Below, piece by piece: positions 59,960 to 64,000 of a DNA stretch of 64,000 bases (positions are counted from its first letter, which is position 1; each line of letters opens with the position of its first letter). The stretch is from assembly GCF_029882185.1 (NCBI RefSeq), contig NZ_JAOULD010000002.1, positions 1-64,000 on the forward strand, written 5' to 3'. The notes beneath the pieces were generated by a model that was not told the origin of the DNA, searched no databases, and worked only from the letters and a program-made list of their open reading frames with translations. The translations under genes and the position numbers were made by a program. This DNA is from Candidatus Nitrosopumilus sp. (GTDB lineage: Archaea > Thermoproteota > Nitrososphaeria > Nitrososphaerales > Nitrosopumilaceae).

Positions 59960-62900
59960 ATGGCAGATCCCTCAACCAAACGTTGGCCCGTAATTCAAGA
60001 TATTTTGAAACGTGAAGGTATTGCACGTCAACATCTAAACTCATTTGATGAATTCTTAGAAAGGGGACTTCAAAGTATCATTAATGAAGTTGGACAAATT
60101 GATATTGAAAATGCTGAATATCCTTACAAGATTCAACTAGGCAAAGTAAAATTACAACAACCAAGAATGATGGAGCTTGATGGTTCAATCACTCACATTA
60201 CTCCAGCTGAGGCAAGACTGAGAAATGTTTCTTATTCTGCACCTGTGATGATGGAGGCAAGTGTTGTAGAAGATGGAAAAATTTTAGAATCTAGATTTGT
60301 CCATATTGGAGATGTACCAGTAATGGCAAAATCAAATGCATGTATTTTACATAATTTCTCTTCTCAAAAATTAATTGAACATGGTGAAGATCCAAATGAT
60401 CCTGGTGGGTATTTTATCATCAATGGTTCAGAACGTGTTATTGTTGGACTAGAAGATCTTTCTTACAATAAAATTATTGTCGATAGAGAAACTGTGGGCG
60501 GTAATGTTGTTTTCAAAGCTAAAGTCTATTCTTCCATTGTTGGTTATCGTGCAAAATTAGAACTTGTCATGAAAAATGATGGATTGATAGTTGCTCGAAT
60601 TCCTGGTTCTCCAGTTGACATTCCTGTTGTTACATTGATGAGAGCTCTTGGATTAGAATCCGATAGAGAGATTGCATCCGTAGTTTCTCTAGTCGATGAT
60701 ATTCAAGATGAACTTGAAGGCTCTTTTGAAAAAGCAGGTGATGTACCTACTTCAAAAGATGCTATTGTCTATATTAGTAAAAGAATTGCCCCTGGAATGT
60801 TAGAAGAATTCCAGATAAAACGTGCTGAGACTCTACTTGATTGGGGACTCTTACCACACTTGGGTAAACATCCAGAAAACAGAAAAGAAAAGGCACAATT
60901 CTTGGGTGAAGCTGCTTGTAAATTATTAGAGCTAAAACTTGGTTGGATTACTCCTGATGATAAAGATCATTATGGAAACAAAGTCATCAAATTTGCAGGA
61001 CAAATGTTGGCTGACTTGTTCAGAACAGCATTTAGAAATTTGGTTAGGGATATGAAATACCAACTAGAACGTTCAGGTCAAAAACGTGGAATTAATGCAG
61101 TTGCTGCAGCAATTCGTCCTGGAATTATTACTGATAAACTTAACAATGCAATTGCTACAGGAAACTGGGGTAGAGGCAGAGTAGGTGTTACTCAACTACT
61201 TGACAGAACAAACTATCTTTCAACGATTAGTCATCTTAGAAGAATCCAATCTCCTCTAAGTAGAACTCAACCAAACTTTGAAGCAAGAGACTTGCATGCA
61301 ACTCACTTTGGAAGAATTTGTCCAAGTGAAACACCTGAAGGTTCAAACTGTGGTCTGGTCAAAAATTTAGCATTATCTGGAATCATCTCAGTAAATGTGC
61401 CATCTGAAGAAATTGTAGAAAAACTCTATGATCTTGGAACTGTTCATTTCTTTGATGCAAAAGAAGATTTGAAGAAAGATGGAACCAGAATATTTGTTGA
61501 TGGTCGCTTAATTGGCTATTACAAAGACGGTGAAGAATTAGCATTGTCTTTAAGAGAACTTAGAAGAAACTCAAAAATCCATCCACATGTTGGGATTTCA
61601 TTCCACAAATCTGAAATCGAAGGCTCTACAAGAAGATTATATGTCAATTGTAACGCCGGTCGAGTTTTACGTCCACTAATTATTATAAAAGATAACAAAC
61701 CATTACTAACTACCGAGTTACTAGATAAAATTTCAAAGAAATTACTTTCTTGGACTGATCTTTTGAGAATGGGTGTCTTGGAAATGATTGATGCAAATGA
61801 AGAAGAAAATTGCTATGTTACTTTGGATGAAAAAGATGCAAAGAAACATACTCACTTGGAAGTATTCCCACCAGCAATTCTTGGCGCAGGAGCTTCTATC
61901 ATTCCATATCCTGAACATAATCAATCTCCAAGAAATACATACGAATCTGCAATGGCAAAACAAAGTTTAGGATTTTCAACACCTATGATGAATACTAGTA
62001 CATATGTTAGACAACACTTTATGCTATACCCTCAAGTCCCAATTGTCAATACAAAAGCAATGAAGCTTTTAGGATTAGAAGATAGACCAGCAGGTCAGAA
62101 TTGCGTTGTTGCAGTATTGCCATTTGATGGTTATAACATTGAAGATGCTATTGTATTGAGTAAAGCCTCAGTCGATAGAGGTCTTGGTAGAACTTTCTTC
62201 TTTAGAATTTATGATGCTGAAGCAAAACAATATCCTGGTGGAATGCGTGATACCTTCGAAATTCCAAATGCTGAAGATAATATCCGAGGATACAAAGGGG
62301 AACGTGCATACAGATTGCTTGAAGATGATGGTGTAGTTGCATCAGAATCTCCAGTTAAAGGTGGCGACATTTTGATTGGAAAAATAAGTCCTCCAAGATT
62401 TATGGAAGAGTATAGAGAATTCGAATCTTCTGGTCCATACAGACGAGATACTTCAATTGGTGTAAGGCCATCCGAATCTGGAGTAATTGACACCGTAGTT
62501 ATGACTCAATCAAACGAAGGTGGAAAAATGTACAAGATTAGAGCAAGAGATATGAGAATTCCTGAAATTGGTGACAAATTTGCATCAAGACATGGACAAA
62601 AAGGTGTATTAGGAATTTTAGCTAAAGCAGAAGATTTACCATACACTGCAAATGGAATGTCTCCAGATGTTTTGATTAATCCTCATGCATTCCCTTCAAG
62701 AATGACTGTTGGAATGATGATGGAATCTATCTGTGGTAAAGCTGCAGCATTACGTGGAAAAAGATTTGATGGTTCTGCATTTGTTGGTGAGAAAATGCCT
62801 GAAGTCAAGGAAGTAATGGATGCACATGGTTTTGAATATTCTGGTAAAGAAATAATGTATGATGGAAGAACTGGTAAATCATTCCCAGTAGAAGTTTTCA

Positions 62901-63307
62901 TTGGAGTTGTATATTATCAAAAACTACATCACATGGTTGCAGACAAAATCCATGCAAGAGCTCGTGGACAAGTTCAGATGTTGACTAAACAACCAACTGA
63001 AGGAAGAGCAAGAGGTGGTGGTTTAAGATTTGGTGAAATGGAACGAGATTGTTTGATTGCTTATGGTGCTTCTATGATTCTTAAAGATAGATTGTTAGAT
63101 GAATCTGATAAATCTGATATTTTTGTCTGTGAGAGATGTGGACTAGTTGCATATCATGATGTTAAACAAAGAAAATACGTTTGCAGAGTCTGTGGCGATA
63201 AGGCCAAAGTATCTTCTGTATCTGTAGCTTATGCATTCAAATTACTATTACAGGAAATGCAAAGTCTTAATGTTGCACCAAGATTGTTAATCAAGGAGAA
63301 AATCTAG
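59960..63307 (+). CDS. rpoB: RNA polymerase subunit Rpo2 (RpoB, unsplit)
   Basis: 1115 residues in one chain, so B'' and B' are fused as in this phylum. Conserved blocks include GGYFIINGSERVIVGLEDLS, RTQPNFEARDLHATHFGRI followed by CPSETPEGSNCGL, GQNCVVAVLPFDGYNIEDAI, EIGDKFASRHGQKGV and the C-terminal zinc ribbon (C-x2-C...C-x2-C). It forms the catalytic face with RpoA'. Confidence 0.98.
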   Translation: MADPSTKRWPVIQDILKREGIARQHLNSFDEFLERGLQSIINEVGQIDIENAEYPYKIQLGKVKLQQPRMMELDGSITHITPAEARLRNVSYSAPVMMEASVVEDGKILESRFVHIGDVPVMAKSNACILHNFSSQKLIEHGEDPNDPGGYFIINGSERVIVGLEDLSYNKIIVDRETVGGNVVFKAKVYSSIVGYRAKLELVMKNDGLIVARIPGSPVDIPVVTLMRALGLESDREIASVVSLVDDIQDELEGSFEKAGDVPTSKDAIVYISKRIAPGMLEEFQIKRAETLLDWGLLPHLGKHPENRKEKAQFLGEAACKLLELKLGWITPDDKDHYGNKVIKFAGQMLADLFRTAFRNLVRDMKYQLERSGQKRGINAVAAAIRPGIITDKLNNAIATGNWGRGRVGVTQLLDRTNYLSTISHLRRIQSPLSRTQPNFEARDLHATHFGRICPSETPEGSNCGLVKNLALSGIISVNVPSEEIVEKLYDLGTVHFFDAKEDLKKDGTRIFVDGRLIGYYKDGEELALSLRELRRNSKIHPHVGISFHKSEIEGSTRRLYVNCNAGRVLRPLIIIKDNKPLLTTELLDKISKKLLSWTDLLRMGVLEMIDANEEENCYVTLDEKDAKKHTHLEVFPPAILGAGASIIPYPEHNQSPRNTYESAMAKQSLGFSTPMMNTSTYVRQHFMLYPQVPIVNTKAMKLLGLEDRPAGQNCVVAVLPFDGYNIEDAIVLSKASVDRGLGRTFFFRIYDAEAKQYPGGMRDTFEIPNAEDNIRGYKGERAYRLLEDDGVVASESPVKGGDILIGKISPPRFMEEYREFESSGPYRRDTSIGVRPSESGVIDTVVMTQSNEGGKMYKIRARDMRIPEIGDKFASRHGQKGVLGILAKAEDLPYTANGMSPDVLINPHAFPSRMTVGMMMESICGKAAALRGKRFDGSAFVGEKMPEVKEVMDAHGFEYSGKEIMYDGRTGKSFPVEVFIGVVYYQKLHHMVADKIHARARGQVQMLTKQPTEGRARGGGLRFGEMERDCLIAYGASMILKDRLLDESDKSDIFVCERCGLVAYHDVKQRKYVCRVCGDKAKVSSVSVAYAFKLLLQEMQSLNVAPRLLIKEKI

Positions 63308-63308
63308 A

Positions 63309-64000
63309 ATGTCTGTTCAAGCAATTAAAGCAATTGATGGAATTCGTTTCTCTGTATGGTCTCCCACTGAAATCAGAAAATACTCCGTAGCTGAAATTAC
63401 TGCTCCTGAGACATATGATGAAGATGGAATGCCAGTTCAAGGCGGTCTTATGGATGGAAGATTGGGAACACTTGAGCCTGGACAAAAATGTCTAACGTGT
63501 GGAAATACTGCTGCAAGATGTCCTGGGCACTTCGGACATATTGAACTTGCAGAGCCAATTTTACACATTGCATTTATTGATAATATTTACAAACTATTAC
63601 AATCAACATGTCGTTCTTGTGCAAGACTAAAAGTTACTCAAGATGATCTAAATACATTCAAAAAAATCAAAGACAAACATGCTGCCTACACTGTAGTTTC
63701 AGAAAAACGTATTCCAGAACAAATTATTGAGAAAGCAAAGAAAGCAAAAGAATGTCCACATTGTGGAAAAACACAATATGAACTAGTCTTTACAAAACCA
63801 ACTATCTTTGTAGAGAAAACTGAAATCGGTGAACACAGATTATTACCAATTACAATTAGAGAAAGGTTTTCACAAATCGCTGATGAAGATTTAGAACTAT
63901 TATCTTATGACCCAATCACTGCAAGACCTGAGTGGTTTATTCTTCAAGCATTGCCTGTACCCCCAGTAACTGTTAGACCTTCAATCATTCTTGAAACTGG
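63309..64000 (+). CDS. rpoA1: RNA polymerase subunit Rpo1N (RpoA'), 5' part only
   Basis: The frame opens at ATG 63309, one base after the rpoB stop codon, and runs off the window end (about 230 codons present). FSVWSPTEIRKYSVAEIT, the first zinc site CLTCGNTAARCPGHFGHI, CRSCARL and CPHCGKTQYELV are RpoA' clamp motifs. The catalytic NADFDGD motif would lie beyond the window. Confidence 0.97.
   Translation, partial: MSVQAIKAIDGIRFSVWSPTEIRKYSVAEITAPETYDEDGMPVQGGLMDGRLGTLEPGQKCLTCGNTAARCPGHFGHIELAEPILHIAFIDNIYKLLQSTCRSCARLKVTQDDLNTFKKIKDKHAAYTVVSEKRIPEQIIEKAKKAKECPHCGKTQYELVFTKPTIFVEKTEIGEHRLLPITIRERFSQIADEDLELLSYDPITARPEWFILQALPVPPVTVRPSIILET

Overview
The window is AT-rich and densely coded. 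It reads as a chromosomal segment of a marine ammonia-oxidising archaeon of the Nitrosopumilus type (Nitrososphaerota, formerly Thaumarchaeota). Evidence: archaeal information-processing genes (RpoH, fused RpoB, RpoA', RpoN, ABCE1, archaeal GluRS, Trm5, translin, UPF0147); an isolated 5S rRNA gene; tRNAs without encoded CCA; type-1 copper proteins; PEFG-CTERM surface proteins; and many starts placed about 25-30 nt after a TATA box, which implies leaderless mRNAs. No amo gene, plasmid, phage, IS element or CRISPR array is visible.

Layout. 1-8.8 kb: tail of an unknown gene, CBS protein, several microproteins, a candidate C/D box RNA, pyrE, a LarA-like protein, a site-2 protease, RimI-type acetyltransferase, Trm5 and ABCE1, then 5S rRNA. 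9-16.5 kb: leucyl aminopeptidase, small redox or metal proteins, a non-oxidative pentose-phosphate operon (a transketolase-N/ribulose-phosphate-epimerase fusion, transketolase-C, transaldolase) and CorA. 16.7-19.6 kb: tRNA-His followed by decayed genes, one resembling AbiV, and a histidine kinase. 19.6-29.3 kb: DUF389 membrane protein, secreted cupredoxin, double rhodanese-MBL protein, methyltransferase-like protein, Rieske protein, FAH-family protein and GltX. 29.3-34.8 kb: an isoprenoid/core operon on the minus strand (rpoN, eno, rpsB, mevalonate kinase, isopentenyl phosphate kinase, Nudix IDI, prenyl synthase), headed by a promoter that seems shared with divergent tRNA-Leu.

34.9-49.2 kb: translin; an NAD(P)HX epimerase/MBL/UPF0284 operon; uS4 and uS13; then a metal-handling block (winged-helix protein, multicopper oxidase, ZIP importer, CDF exporter) with a tandem 17-bp repeat just upstream of the oxidase TATA box; then a 1058-aa secreted protein and a CFI-box surface protein. 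49.3-55.9 kb: a B12-type radical SAM enzyme, and the nickel-pincer cofactor set larB, larC and larE grouped with malate dehydrogenase and a cysteine desulfurase. 55.9-59.5 kb: four tandem PEFG-CTERM surface proteins, three with almost identical 102-nt 3' ends. 59.7-64 kb: rpoH-rpoB-rpoA1, the last cut by the window end.

Most noteworthy: the transketolase-epimerase fusion; the nickel-pincer cofactor pathway with its own sulfur donor plus a LarA-like protein lacking an obvious cofactor lysine; a type I IDI with alanine at the catalytic-cysteine position; the operator-like repeat before the oxidase-ZIP pair; the PEFG-CTERM array; gene fossils (AbiV-like, GlmS C-terminus, CaCA exchanger C-terminus); and a set of very small zinc-binding proteins that automated calling would miss.
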